Below, in pieces: positions 33,764 to 42,532 of a stretch of 64,000 nucleotides of DNA. This DNA is from Mongoliimonas terrestris (lineage in GTDB: Bacteria > Pseudomonadota > Alphaproteobacteria > Rhizobiales > Pleomorphomonadaceae). The stretch lies in NCBI RefSeq assembly GCF_001927285.1, contig NZ_MSIG01000014.1:53126-117125 (forward strand), written 5' to 3'. Position numbers and translations under genes: made by a program. Each line of letters begins with the position of its first letter. The first letter of the stretch is position 1. Below the pieces are notes generated by a model. The model made no database searches. It saw only the letters and a program-made list of their open reading frames with translations, and was not told where the DNA came from.

Positions 33764-34198
33764 ATGGGTCACGCCGCCACCGACACCTTTCCCAAAGGCG
33801 CGCTGATCGGCGCCGGCCTGATGATCGCGCTGACCATCACCGCCGCCGCCACCGCCCGCTGGACCGGCTTCGGCGCGCTTCACATGGCCACCCACGGGGC
33901 CGTCGAGACCGTCGACCTCGTGTTCGAAGACCGGCCCGGCGGGGCGATCGCGGTGCGTGGCACCGGCGAGAGTCTCATCCTGGACGGCGCGACGAACGGT
34001 TTTGTTCGGGGCGTGCTGAGAGGTCTCGCCCGGGACAGGAAAGTGCACGGAATCGGCCCGGACGTGCCGTTCCGTCTGATCCGGCGCGTCGATGGCCGGC
34101 TGGTGCTGGAGGATCCGGCCACCAGCCGCGCCCTCGATCTGGGCGCGTACGGATCGGAAAACGCAGGCGCCTTCGCAAGGCTCCTGCACCTGAGGTGA
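33764..34198 (+). CDS. puhC: PuhC, photosynthetic complex assembly protein
   Basis: The 144-residue protein has a single N-terminal membrane helix (about 13-33) and a periplasmic domain with SLILDGATNGFVRGVLRGLARDRKVHGIGPDVPFRLIRRVDGRLVLEDPATSRALDL-type segments typical of PuhC. PuhC affects RC-LH1 structure and LH1 amount. GGGAGG at 33753-33758 points to ATG 33764; an alternative ATG at 33749, overlapping the puhB stop, would add five residues. A 34-base gap and a new ribosome binding site follow before the next gene. Confidence 0.9.
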   Translation: MGHAATDTFPKGALIGAGLMIALTITAAATARWTGFGALHMATHGAVETVDLVFEDRPGGAIAVRGTGESLILDGATNGFVRGVLRGLARDRKVHGIGPDVPFRLIRRVDGRLVLEDPATSRALDLGAYGSENAGAFARLLHLR

Positions 34199-34232
34199 GG
34201 CCCGCTGGGGGCTGGGATCGAGGGAGAGTGTC

Positions 34233-34535
34233 ATGATGTCGAATTGGATCGAACTGCCGCGCATCCGAAAGGTGCCGTGCACGGTGGACGTGGAGAACAC
34301 GGCGGAGCGGTTGCACGCCCATGTGCTCCTGGACGGCTACGACCCGGAGCCCGGCGACGAGGTGATCGTCCACGGCGCCCCCACCGACGTGCCGTTCGGC
34401 ACCCGCCAGGTGGTGCGCTGCACGGCGACCGTCCGGCCGGCCGGAACCGTCCGCTACATGATCGCCAAGGCGGTCGGCTACCTGGAGCTCACCGAGCTCT
34501 ACGAGGTGGGCTTCTCCGAGGGGAGGCCGTCATGA
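34233..34535 (+). CDS. bciE: BciE, accessory subunit of the oxygen-dependent Mg-protoporphyrin monomethyl ester cyclase
   Basis: The 100-residue soluble protein (MSNWIELPRIRKVPCTVDVENTAERLHAHVLLDGYDPEPGDEV at its start) sits immediately before acsF and overlaps it by four bases. In alphaproteobacteria the aerobic cyclase needs a small protein, BciE, encoded next to acsF; size and place match here. The identification rests on this context and a general resemblance to the short conserved protein in other alphaproteobacterial PGCs. It has no membrane helix and one cysteine. Either of two adjacent ATGs (34233, 34236) could be used. Confidence 0.72.
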   Translation: MMSNWIELPRIRKVPCTVDVENTAERLHAHVLLDGYDPEPGDEVIVHGAPTDVPFGTRQVVRCTATVRPAGTVRYMIAKAVGYLELTELYEVGFSEGRPS

Positions 34536-35599
34536 TCGCCATGGAAGGGGGCGCCGCCCCGAACCTCACCACCGACATGGCGCGCACCGACACCATGCTG
34601 GCGCCGCGCTTCTACACCACCGACTGCGAGGCTCTCGACGGCCTGAAGGTCGAGGCCGTGCGGGCCGAGTGGGACGAGATCATGGCCGAGATGCGGGCCG
34701 ACCTGAACCGCGGCCATTTCCAGAAGAACGCCGAGTTCGACGCCTTCCGCATCGAGGACCTGCCCGAGGATCTCCGCCGGGAGTTCACCGACTTCCTGGT
34801 GTCGTCCCTGACGGCGGAATTCTCCGGCTGCGTTCTCTACGCGGAGATCAAGCGGCGGATCAAGAATCCGGAGATCCGCGAGCTCTTCGGCTTCATGACG
34901 CGCGACGAATCCCGCCACGCGGGCTTCATCAACGAGGCCCTCAAAGACGCCGGCATCGGCGTCGACCTCGGCTTCCTGAAGAAGACCAAGAAGTACACCT
35001 ACTTCCAACCGAAGTTCATCTTCTACGCCACCTATCTCTCTGAGAAGATCGGCTACGCGCGCTACATCACCATCTACCGGCAGCTGGAGCGCCACCCGGA
35101 ACATCGCTTCCATCCGATCTTCAAGTGGTTCGAGAAGTGGTGCAACGACGAGTTCCGCCACGGCGAGGCGTTCGCCCTCATCATGCGCTCGGACCCGAAG
35201 CTGACTTCCGGCCTCAACCGGCTGTGGATCCGCTTTTTCCTCCTTGCCGTGTTCGCCACGATGTACGTGCGCGATCACATGCGGCCGGCCTTCCACAAGG
35301 CCCTCGGGGTCGATCCGACGGACTACGACATGGCGGTCCTGCGGCTCACCTCGGAGATCTCCAAACAGGTCTTCCCCTTCACCCTCGACATCGACAGCCC
35401 GGCCTTCCGCGCCGGCTTCGACCGGCTGTTCCGGCTGGCCGAAAAGGTTGAGGCGGCGAAGGCCAGGGGCGGCGTGGTCGGGCGGCTGAAGCGGATCGCC
35501 TACGCCACCCAGGCGGCGGCGACCTTCGCGTCGCTCTACCTGAAGCCCGTCCAGGAGAACCGCGTCCCCGCCAGCGCCCGCCTCGCGCCGGTCTGGTGA
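34532..35599 (+). CDS. acsF: AcsF, oxygen-dependent Mg-protoporphyrin IX monomethyl ester cyclase
   Basis: This 355-residue diiron monooxygenase forms isocyclic ring E. Two diiron motifs are clear: FMTRDESRHAGF and WCNDEFRHGEAFAL, each EX2H, with a further helix FTDFLVSSLTAEFSGCVLYAEIKRR. ATG 34532 is coupled to bciE. No anaerobic cyclase (BchE) gene is present in the window, so as far as visible here bacteriochlorophyll synthesis depends on oxygen. A 15-bp tandem duplication spans the stop codon, so the sequence GTCTGGTGACCTGAA is repeated directly after it. Confidence 0.95.
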   Translation: MIAMEGGAAPNLTTDMARTDTMLAPRFYTTDCEALDGLKVEAVRAEWDEIMAEMRADLNRGHFQKNAEFDAFRIEDLPEDLRREFTDFLVSSLTAEFSGCVLYAEIKRRIKNPEIRELFGFMTRDESRHAGFINEALKDAGIGVDLGFLKKTKKYTYFQPKFIFYATYLSEKIGYARYITIYRQLERHPEHRFHPIFKWFEKWCNDEFRHGEAFALIMRSDPKLTSGLNRLWIRFFLLAVFATMYVRDHMRPAFHKALGVDPTDYDMAVLRLTSEISKQVFPFTLDIDSPAFRAGFDRLFRLAEKVEAAKARGGVVGRLKRIAYATQAAATFASLYLKPVQENRVPASARLAPVW

Positions 35600-35620
35600 C
35601 CTGAAGTCTGGTGACCTGAA
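35591..35620 (+). repeat. 15-bp tandem duplication at the acsF stop codon
   Basis: GTCTGGTGACCTGAA at 35591-35605 is repeated exactly at 35606-35620, and a degenerate third piece (CCTGAAGCCC) follows. The first copy contains the final Trp codon and TGA of acsF. It looks like a recent slippage duplication in the spacer before puhE. Confidence 0.85.
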
Positions 35621-35659
35621 GCCCTTGCCCTGAAGCCCCTCAAGGAGAGGACCGTCCCC

Positions 35660-36526
35660 GTGAACGACGCGGCGCTCGCCATCGGCCACGCCCTGTTCCT
35701 CTGGTGGTTCGGCACCGGGGTCGTCCTCTATCTGGACGGTCTTCCCCCGCGCACGTTCCGCTGGACGGTTCTCGGCGCCACCGCGCTCCTCGCCGCCGCC
35801 GTCGCGGCGCTGGCGGCGACGCGCGACGACGTCAGTCTCGCCGCCACCCACGTCGCCTTCGCGGCGGCCGTGATGGTGTGGGCGTGGAACGAGGTGCTCT
35901 TCCTCACCGGTCTCGTCACCGGTCCGCGGCGCAGCCGCCGCCCGGCCGACGACCGCGGATGGCGCCGGTTCCGCCACGCCGCCGAGACCATCCTCTACCA
36001 CGAACTGCTGCTCGCCGCCTCGGCGGCGGGCCTTGCCCTCCTCCTCGCCGACAGCGCCAACCGGGTGGGCCTGTGGACCTTCCTGACGCTCTGGGCGATG
36101 CGGCTCTCCACCAAGCTCAACATCTTCCTCGGCGTGCGCAACCTCGGCGAGGCCTTCCTGCCCGACCATCTCGCCTACCTGGCGAGCTACTTCCGCCGGG
36201 CGCCCATGAACCGGCTGTTCCCCTGGTCGGTGATCGCCTCGTCGGCGGCCCTCGCGGCCCTCGTGGCGGTCGCCGCCGCCGCCGACACCGACCCGGTCGA
36301 CGCGGTCGCGCTCTCCCTGGTGGCGACTCTCCTCACGCTCGCCATCCTGGAGCACGGCTTCCTCGTCCTGCCGCTCGACACCGCAACCCTCTGGCGCTGG
36401 GGCTTCCGATCCCGCGCCGCCGCCTCGCTCACCCCTTCCGGCGCCGCGCCCGTGGCCGTGCCGGTCCCCCTTACCCAGGATCCACCGCCGCAAACGGCCG
36501 TCGACACTCAACGGAGGTCAGCCTGA
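35660..36526 (+). CDS. puhE: PuhE, putative photosynthetic complex assembly membrane protein
   Basis: The 288-residue membrane protein (DUF3623 family) has about seven helices. Recognisable segments are ALFLWWFGTGVVLYLDGLP, WAWNEVLFLTGLVTGPRR, RFRHAAETILYHELLL and LWAMRLSTKLNIFLGVRNLGEAFLPDHLAYLASYFRR. PuhE is a negative modulator of bacteriochlorophyll production in Rhodobacter and normally lies beside acsF. It starts at GTG 35660 after AAGGAGAGGA and overlaps hemA (TGATG). The last about 45 residues are a variable Pro-rich tail. Confidence 0.9.
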   Translation: MNDAALAIGHALFLWWFGTGVVLYLDGLPPRTFRWTVLGATALLAAAVAALAATRDDVSLAATHVAFAAAVMVWAWNEVLFLTGLVTGPRRSRRPADDRGWRRFRHAAETILYHELLLAASAAGLALLLADSANRVGLWTFLTLWAMRLSTKLNIFLGVRNLGEAFLPDHLAYLASYFRRAPMNRLFPWSVIASSAALAALVAVAAAADTDPVDAVALSLVATLLTLAILEHGFLVLPLDTATLWRWGFRSRAAASLTPSGAAPVAVPVPLTQDPPPQTAVDTQRRSA

Positions 36527-37740
36527 TGGACTACGAAGCCCTGTTCCGGACCGGGATCGACGCGCTCAAGCTGGAAGGGCGCTACCGGGTGTTCGCCGAG
36601 CTCGAACGGCACGCCGGCGCCTTCCCGAAGGCGACGCGCCACGGCCCGAACGGCCCGCACGAGGTCACCGTCTGGTGCTCCAACGACTATCTCGGCATGG
36701 GCCAGCATCCGGCCGTGCTGGAGGCCATGCACACCGCCCTCGACCGCTACGGCGCGGGCGCCGGCGGCACCCGCAACATCTCCGGCAACTGCCACACCCA
36801 CGTGCTCCTGGAGCGCGAGCTCGCCGATCTCCACGCCAAGGAGGCGGCGCTCCTCTTCACCTCCGGCTTCGTGTCCAACTGGGCCGGCCTCGGCACGCTG
36901 GCCGCCCGCATCCCGGACTGCGTCGTCTTCTCCGACGCCGGCAACCACGCCTCCATGATCGACGGCATCCGCCAGAGCCGCTGCATCAAGCGCGTGTTCC
37001 AGCACAACTCCCCGCGCGACCTCGACCGCCAGCTCGCCGAGTTCGGGCCGGACGTGCCGAAGCTCGTCGCCTTCGAGAGCGTCTACTCCATGGACGGCGA
37101 CATCGCGCCGATCGCCGAGATCTGCGACGTCGCCGAGGCGCACGGCGCCATGACCTACCTCGACGAGGTGCACGCGGTCGGCCTCTACGGCCCGCGCGGC
37201 GGCGGCATCTCCGAGCGCGACGGCGTCGCCGACCGGCTGACCGTCATCGAGGGCACCCTCGGCAAGGCCTATGGCGTCGTCGGCGGCTATATCGCGGCCT
37301 CCCGCACGCTCTGCGACTTCGTGCGCAGCCATGCCAGCGGCTTCATCTTCACCACCGCCCTGCCGCCCGCGGTCGCCGCCGGCGCCATGGCCAGCATCAG
37401 CCACCTGAAGGCTTCCGGCGCCGAGCGCGCCCGCCACCAGGACCGGGTCGCCCGGGTCCGCGCCGCGCTCGACGCCGCCGGCATCCCGCACCTGGAAAAC
37501 CCCAGCCACATCATCCCGGTGATGGTCGGCAACCCCACCGTCTGCAAGCAGATCTCCGACCGGCTGCTCGACCACTACGGCATCTACGTCCAGCCCATCA
37601 ACTACCCGACCGTGCCGCGCGGCACCGAGCGCCTGCGCATCACGCCGTCGCCCTTCCACAGCGACGCCGACATCGACGCCCTCATCGGCGCCCTGTCGGA
37701 CATCTGGGCCGACGCCGGCCTGGAGCGCGTCGCCGCCTGA
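36526..37740 (+). CDS. hemA: 5-Aminolevulinate synthase
   Basis: The 404-residue PLP enzyme condenses glycine with succinyl-CoA, the first committed tetrapyrrole step in alphaproteobacteria. Motifs include WCSNDYLGMGQHP, GAGAGGTRNISGN, SDAGNHASMIDGIRQS, YLDEVHAVGLYG and the PLP-lysine segment EGTLGKAYGVVGGY. Its place inside the PGC, overlapping puhE, ties precursor supply to pigment synthesis. Another copy for housekeeping heme may exist elsewhere but cannot be judged here. The ATG at 36526 shares its A with the puhE stop; an ACGGAGG lies a few bases upstream. Confidence 0.96.
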   Translation: MDYEALFRTGIDALKLEGRYRVFAELERHAGAFPKATRHGPNGPHEVTVWCSNDYLGMGQHPAVLEAMHTALDRYGAGAGGTRNISGNCHTHVLLERELADLHAKEAALLFTSGFVSNWAGLGTLAARIPDCVVFSDAGNHASMIDGIRQSRCIKRVFQHNSPRDLDRQLAEFGPDVPKLVAFESVYSMDGDIAPIAEICDVAEAHGAMTYLDEVHAVGLYGPRGGGISERDGVADRLTVIEGTLGKAYGVVGGYIAASRTLCDFVRSHASGFIFTTALPPAVAAGAMASISHLKASGAERARHQDRVARVRAALDAAGIPHLENPSHIIPVMVGNPTVCKQISDRLLDHYGIYVQPINYPTVPRGTERLRITPSPFHSDADIDALIGALSDIWADAGLERVAA

Positions 37741-37831
37741 GGACGCGGCCGCCCGCCTGGAGCCCGCCCGGGACGCCGAGAGCGCCCCGGGGACAGCACA
37801 ACCGCCGCAAGGCCGGGAGGAAGACACCGCC
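37741..37831 (+). other. 91-base gap between hemA and bchI
   Basis: This is the largest break between 32317 and 46053. It holds GC-rich imperfect inverted repeats around GCCCGGGACGC/GCGCCCCGGGG and a GGGAGGA ribosome binding site before bchI. I see no convincing promoter and no PpsR-type palindrome. Confidence 0.5.
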
Positions 37832-38905
37832 ATGCTCACACGCGTCGATCCATCGGACTCTCAGCGCCGCACGCGGCGGGATCCGGCGCGCGCCGCCTTT
37901 CCCTTCTCGGCCATCGTCGGCCAGGAGGAGATGAAGCAGGCGCTCCTGATCTCGGCGGTGGACCCGGACATCGGCGGCGTCCTCATCCTCGGCGATCGCG
38001 GCACCGGCAAGTCCACCGCCATCCGGGCCCTCGCCGCCCTCCTGCCCGACCGCAAGGTGGTGGAAGGCTGCCCCTACGGCTGCGATCCGGCCGAGCGCGC
38101 CGACCAGTGCGACGCCTGCCGCGCCCGCACGGCCCGCGATCGGGTGGTCGTCCGCGTGCCCATCCCGGTGGTGGACCTGCCGCTCGGCGCCACCGAGGAC
38201 CGGCTCGTCGGCGCCCTCGACCTGGAGCGGGCGCTCACCCGCGGCGAGAAGGCCTTCGAGCCCGGCCTCCTCGCCCGCGCCAACGGCGGCTATCTCTACA
38301 TCGACGAGGTGAACCTCCTGGAGGACCATCTGGTCGACCTCCTTCTCGACGTGGCCGCCTCCGGCCGCAACGTGGTGGAGCGGGAAGGCCTCAGTCTCTC
38401 CCATCCGGCGAAGTTCGTCCTCGTCGGCAGCGGCAACCCGGAGGAGGGCGAGCTCCGGCCGCAGCTTCTCGACCGCTTCGGCCTCGCGGTGGACGTCGGC
38501 ACGCCGCGCACGGTCGCCGAGCGCGTCCAGGTGGTGAAGCGGCGAAACGCCTTCGAGGCCGACCGGGCCGGCTTCTCCGCGCTCTGGCGCAAGGACGAGG
38601 CCCGCACCACCCGCCGCATCGCGAGCGCCCGCGCCGCGCTGGCCGCCGTCGACGTGCCCGACGAGGTGCTGGAGGCCGCCGCCACGCTTTGTCTCTCCCT
38701 CGGCACCGACGGCCTTCGCGGCGAACTCACCCTGATGCGCGCCGCCCGCGCCCTCGCGGCGCTCGACGGGGCGCCGGCCGCCGGCCTCGATCATCTGGCC
38801 CGCATCGCCCCGTCCGCCCTTCGCCATCGCCTCCGCCGCAACCCGCTCGACGATGTGGGCTCCGCCGCCCGCATCGAGATCGCCCTCAAGGAGGTTCTCG
38901 GCTGA
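37832..38905 (+). CDS. bchI: Magnesium chelatase ATPase subunit BchI
   Basis: The 357-residue AAA+ protein forms, with BchD, the ATP-driven motor for BchH. It has Walker A GDRGTGKST, Walker B GYLYIDEVNLLEDHLVD, sensor region VLVGSGNPEEGELRPQLLDRFGL and the C-terminal RNPLDDVGSAARIEIALKEVLG. The N-terminal FPFSAIVGQEEMKQALL and the CPYGCDP cysteine region are also standard. Preceded by GGGAGGA, it overlaps bchD by one base (TGATG). In many PGCs bchID lie elsewhere; here they follow hemA on the same strand. Confidence 0.96.
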   Translation: MLTRVDPSDSQRRTRRDPARAAFPFSAIVGQEEMKQALLISAVDPDIGGVLILGDRGTGKSTAIRALAALLPDRKVVEGCPYGCDPAERADQCDACRARTARDRVVVRVPIPVVDLPLGATEDRLVGALDLERALTRGEKAFEPGLLARANGGYLYIDEVNLLEDHLVDLLLDVAASGRNVVEREGLSLSHPAKFVLVGSGNPEEGELRPQLLDRFGLAVDVGTPRTVAERVQVVKRRNAFEADRAGFSALWRKDEARTTRRIASARAALAAVDVPDEVLEAAATLCLSLGTDGLRGELTLMRAARALAALDGAPAAGLDHLARIAPSALRHRLRRNPLDDVGSAARIEIALKEVLG

Positions 38906-40650
38906 TGGACGCCGCCGCCACCTTCGCCGACGCCCTCCTGGCCGCGCGGCTCGCCGCGTCGGACCCGGCCGCCCTCGGCGGCCTTCTGGTGCGCGGCGCC
39001 GGCGGGGCGGCGGATCTGCTGGTGGAAGCCTTCGTGGACGGCCTTCCGGCCGCGGCGGCGGTCCGCCGCATCCCCGTGTCGGTCGACCGCGACCGGCTCG
39101 ACGGCGGCCTCGACATAGGCGCGACGCTCGCAAGCGGCCGGCCCGTGCTGGCGCGCGGACTCCTGTCGGAAGCGGCCGGCGGGCTGATCGTTCTTCCCGC
39201 CGCCGAGCGGATCGCCCCCGCCGTCGCCGCCCGCCTCGCCGCCGCCCTTGAGTCCGGCGTCGACGGCCGGCCGATCGCCACCCTGGCGTTCGACGACGGG
39301 GCGGACGAGGACCCGGCCCCGGCCGGCGCGCTCGCCGACCGGCTCGCCTTTCACGTCAGCTTCGAGGGCCTGCCCCTCCGCCTCGTCGATCTGGCGACCG
39401 CCGCCGGTTCAATCGGTTCAGACGCCCGGCCCGCCGACGCTTCGTCCGGTGGTCCCGTTGTCTCCGATGCCGACCTCCAGGCGCTCGCCGAAGCGGCCGA
39501 CCGGCTCGGCGTCGCCTCGCCCCGCACCCTGCTTCAGGCGGTCGCCGCCGCCCGCGCGGCGGCCCGCCTCGATGATCGTGACACGGTCATAGGCGACGAT
39601 CTCCTGGTCGCCGCCCGCCTCGTGCTCGGCCCCCGCGCCGTCGTCCTCGCGCCGCCGCCGCCCGCCGACGACGCCACCCCGCCGCCGCCCGACCGGTCGC
39701 CGGACGATCCCGCCGAGGCGGGCGAGCCGCCCGCCGACGGCCCGCTCGCCGACCGCATCGTCGCCGCCGCCACCGCCACCTTGCCGCCCGACGTGCTCGC
39801 CGCCCTGGCGGCAGCCGGCGGACGGGCGAAGACCGGCACCGGCCGGGCTGGGGCCGAACGCACCACGCTCACCGGCGGCGGCCGGCCGATCGCCAGCCGG
39901 CCCGGCCAGCCGCGCGGCGGCAGCCGCCTCGACATCGTGGAGACGCTCCGCGCCGCCGCGCCCTTGCAGCGCTTCCGCGCCGCGCCGCCGCCCGGCTGCC
40001 GGCTCGCCGTCCGCACGGCGGACTTTCGCATCCGGCGCAGCCGCCGCCCGGCGCGCACCACCACCGTCTTCGTGGTCGATGCGTCCGGGTCCGCCGCGCT
40101 TCGCCGGCTCGGCGAGGCCAAGGGCGCCGTCGAACTCATCCTCGCCGACTGCTACGTGCGCCGCGACCGGGTCGCCATGATCGCCTTCCGGGGCGAGGGG
40201 GCCGACCTCGTCCTGCCGCCCACCGGCTCGCTCACCGCCGCCCGTCGCCGGCTGGTGGACCTTGCCGGCGGCGGCGGCACCCCGCTCGCCGCCGCCATCG
40301 ACGCCGCCGCGGCCCTTTCGGATCGCATCCGGCGGGACGGCGAGACCCCGGCCCTCGTCTTCCTCACCGACGGCCAGGCCAACGTCGCCCGCGACGGCAC
40401 CGGCGGCCGCGCCCGGGCGGACGCCGACGCCCTTGTGGCGGCGGCCGTCGTCCGCGCCGCCGGGGTGGCGGTGCTCCTCGTCGACATCGCCGACCGACCG
40501 CACCCGCGCGCCCGGCAGCTCGCCGCCGCGCTCGGCGCCACCTACCTGCCGCTGCCGCGGGCCGACGCCCGCGCCGTCGCCTCCGTGGTGGCGGCGGCCC
40601 GCCCCGCCGCGTCCCCCCGTGCCTCCGTCCGTCCGTCAGACCGCTCCTGA
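38905..40650 (+). CDS. bchD: Magnesium chelatase subunit BchD
   Basis: The 581-residue subunit has a degenerate AAA+ N-terminal half, a proline/acidic linker (about 250-280, APPPPADDATPPPPD) and a C-terminal integrin-I/VWA domain with MIDAS VVDASGSAALRRL and the segment FLTDGQANVARDG. BchD bridges BchI and BchH in the chelatase. The Walker A of the N-terminal domain is absent, as expected for the inactive AAA+ partner. ATG 38905 overlaps the bchI stop, and thirteen bases separate it from dxs. Confidence 0.94.
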   Translation: MDAAATFADALLAARLAASDPAALGGLLVRGAGGAADLLVEAFVDGLPAAAAVRRIPVSVDRDRLDGGLDIGATLASGRPVLARGLLSEAAGGLIVLPAAERIAPAVAARLAAALESGVDGRPIATLAFDDGADEDPAPAGALADRLAFHVSFEGLPLRLVDLATAAGSIGSDARPADASSGGPVVSDADLQALAEAADRLGVASPRTLLQAVAAARAAARLDDRDTVIGDDLLVAARLVLGPRAVVLAPPPPADDATPPPPDRSPDDPAEAGEPPADGPLADRIVAAATATLPPDVLAALAAAGGRAKTGTGRAGAERTTLTGGGRPIASRPGQPRGGSRLDIVETLRAAAPLQRFRAAPPPGCRLAVRTADFRIRRSRRPARTTTVFVVDASGSAALRRLGEAKGAVELILADCYVRRDRVAMIAFRGEGADLVLPPTGSLTAARRRLVDLAGGGGTPLAAAIDAAAALSDRIRRDGETPALVFLTDGQANVARDGTGGRARADADALVAAAVVRAAGVAVLLVDIADRPHPRARQLAAALGATYLPLPRADARAVASVVAAARPAASPRASVRPSDRS

Positions 40651-40663
40651 AGCGAGACCCGCC

Positions 40664-42532
40664 ATGGCCTACGACCCGATCGCCGACCTTCTTTCCGCCA
40701 TCCGCTCACCGGAGGACATCCGGACCCTCGACGCCGCCGCGCTGCCGCGGCTTGCCGGCGAGCTCCGCCAGGCGCTGGTGCGCACCGTCTCCCGCACCGG
40801 CGGGCATCTCGGGGCGAGCCTCGGCGTCGTCGAACTCACCATCGCGCTCCACCGGGTGTTCCAGACCCCCGTCGACGCGCTGATCTGGGACGTCGGCCAC
40901 CAGGCCTATGTGCACAAGATGGTCACCGGCCGGCTCGGCCGGATGGAGACGATCCGCCGGCCGGGCGGCCTCTCCGGCTTCACCAAGCGCGACGAGAGCG
41001 CCTACGATCCGTTCGGCGCCGGCCATTCCTCCACCTCCATCTCGGCCGCGCTCGGCTTTGCCGCCGCCCGCCGGCTGCTCGGCCGCGAGGGGCGGGCGGT
41101 CTGCGTCATCGGCGACGGCGCGCTCTCCGCCGGGCTCGCCTACGAGGGGCTCAACAACGCCGGCCACGCGGGCCTGCCGGTGGTGGTCATCCTCAACGAC
41201 AACGCCATGTCGATCTCGCCGCCGGTCGGCGCGGTCGCCGGCCACCTGGACGACCTCGCCGCCGAAGGCTCGCCGGCCAATCTCTTCACCGCCCTCGGCT
41301 TCGACTACCGCGGCCCCATAGACGGCCACGACCTCGACCAACTGGTCCCGGCGCTCGAGGCGGCGCGGGCGGCGGACGGTCCGGTGCTCGTCCACGTGCG
41401 CACCCGCAAGGGCCACGGCTACGCCCCCGCCGAGGCCGCCGCCGACCGGCTGCACGGCGTCGTGCCCTTCGATCCGGCGACCGGCGTGCAGGCCAAGGCC
41501 AAGCCCGTGGCGCCGAGCTACACCCGCGTCTTCGCCGACGCGCTCGTCGAGGCCGCCGACGCCGATCACCGGGTCGTCGGCATCACCGCCGCCATGGCGT
41601 CCGGCACCGGCATCGACCGCTTCGCCGCCGCCCACCCGGACCGCGCCTTCGACGTCGGCATCGCCGAGCAGCACGCCGTCACCTTCGCGGCGGGGCTCGC
41701 CTGCGAGGGCATGAAGCCCTTCTGCGCCATCTACTCCACCTTCCTGCAGCGGGCCTACGACCAGATCGTCCACGACGTGGCGTTGCAGCATCTGCCCGTG
41801 CGCTTCGCCATCGACCGGGCCGGCTATGTGGGCGCCGACGGCCCCACCCACGCCGGCAGCTATGACCTCGCCATGCTGGGTTGCCTGCCGGGCTTCGTCG
41901 TCATGGCGCCCGCCGACGAGGCGGACCTGCGCGCCATGGTGCACGCCGCCGCCGACCATGACGACGGCCCGATCGCCTTCCGCTATCCGCGCGGCGAGGG
42001 GGTCGGCGGCCTGGACCTCACCGGCCCGCCCGACCGGGTCGAGATCGGCCGTGGCCGGGTGCTCCGCGAGGGCGACGACGTCGCCATCCTGTCCCTCGGC
42101 ACCCGCCTCCACGCGGCCCTTGCCGCCGCGGAGCAGCTGGAAGCGGAGGGCGTCTCCGTCAGCGTCGCCGACGCGCGCTTCGTCAAGCCGCTCGACGAGG
42201 CGCTCGTCCTCGGCCTCGCCCGCCGGCACCGGCTGCTCGTCACCGTGGAGGAGGCCGCCGCCGGCGGCTTCGGCGCCGCCGCCCTCCAAGTCATGGCCCG
42301 GGCGGACCTCGGCCCCGGCCGGCTCACGGTGCGCACCCTGTCGCTGCCCGACCGGTTCCTGCCCCACGACAACCCGGCCGCCATGATGCGCGCGGTCGGC
42401 CTCGACGCGGAGGGCATCGTCGGCGCCGTGCGGCTCGCCTCCGCCCGCCGCCGGCGCATGGCCTTCGCGCCGCCCGCCCGGACGGCGCTGGCGAGGGTCG
42501 CCCCCAGGATCGCCCCCAGGATCACCCCATGA
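40664..42532 (+). CDS. dxs: 1-Deoxy-D-xylulose-5-phosphate synthase
   Basis: The 622-residue thiamine-diphosphate enzyme makes DXP from pyruvate and glyceraldehyde 3-phosphate, feeding IPP/DMAPP synthesis. Motifs include GGHLGASLGVVELT, WDVGHQAYVHKM, the ThDP motif GDGALSAGLAYEGLNNAG, DVGIAEQHAVTFAAGLA and FAIDRAGYVGADGPTHAG. The last 30 residues are a basic, proline-containing tail. It sits between bchD and bchO, so the first step of isoprenoid supply is encoded inside a bacteriochlorophyll run. It overlaps bchO by four bases. A separate housekeeping dxs may exist elsewhere. Confidence 0.96.
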   Translation: MAYDPIADLLSAIRSPEDIRTLDAAALPRLAGELRQALVRTVSRTGGHLGASLGVVELTIALHRVFQTPVDALIWDVGHQAYVHKMVTGRLGRMETIRRPGGLSGFTKRDESAYDPFGAGHSSTSISAALGFAAARRLLGREGRAVCVIGDGALSAGLAYEGLNNAGHAGLPVVVILNDNAMSISPPVGAVAGHLDDLAAEGSPANLFTALGFDYRGPIDGHDLDQLVPALEAARAADGPVLVHVRTRKGHGYAPAEAAADRLHGVVPFDPATGVQAKAKPVAPSYTRVFADALVEAADADHRVVGITAAMASGTGIDRFAAAHPDRAFDVGIAEQHAVTFAAGLACEGMKPFCAIYSTFLQRAYDQIVHDVALQHLPVRFAIDRAGYVGADGPTHAGSYDLAMLGCLPGFVVMAPADEADLRAMVHAAADHDDGPIAFRYPRGEGVGGLDLTGPPDRVEIGRGRVLREGDDVAILSLGTRLHAALAAAEQLEAEGVSVSVADARFVKPLDEALVLGLARRHRLLVTVEEAAAGGFGAAALQVMARADLGPGRLTVRTLSLPDRFLPHDNPAAMMRAVGLDAEGIVGAVRLASARRRRMAFAPPARTALARVAPRIAPRITP

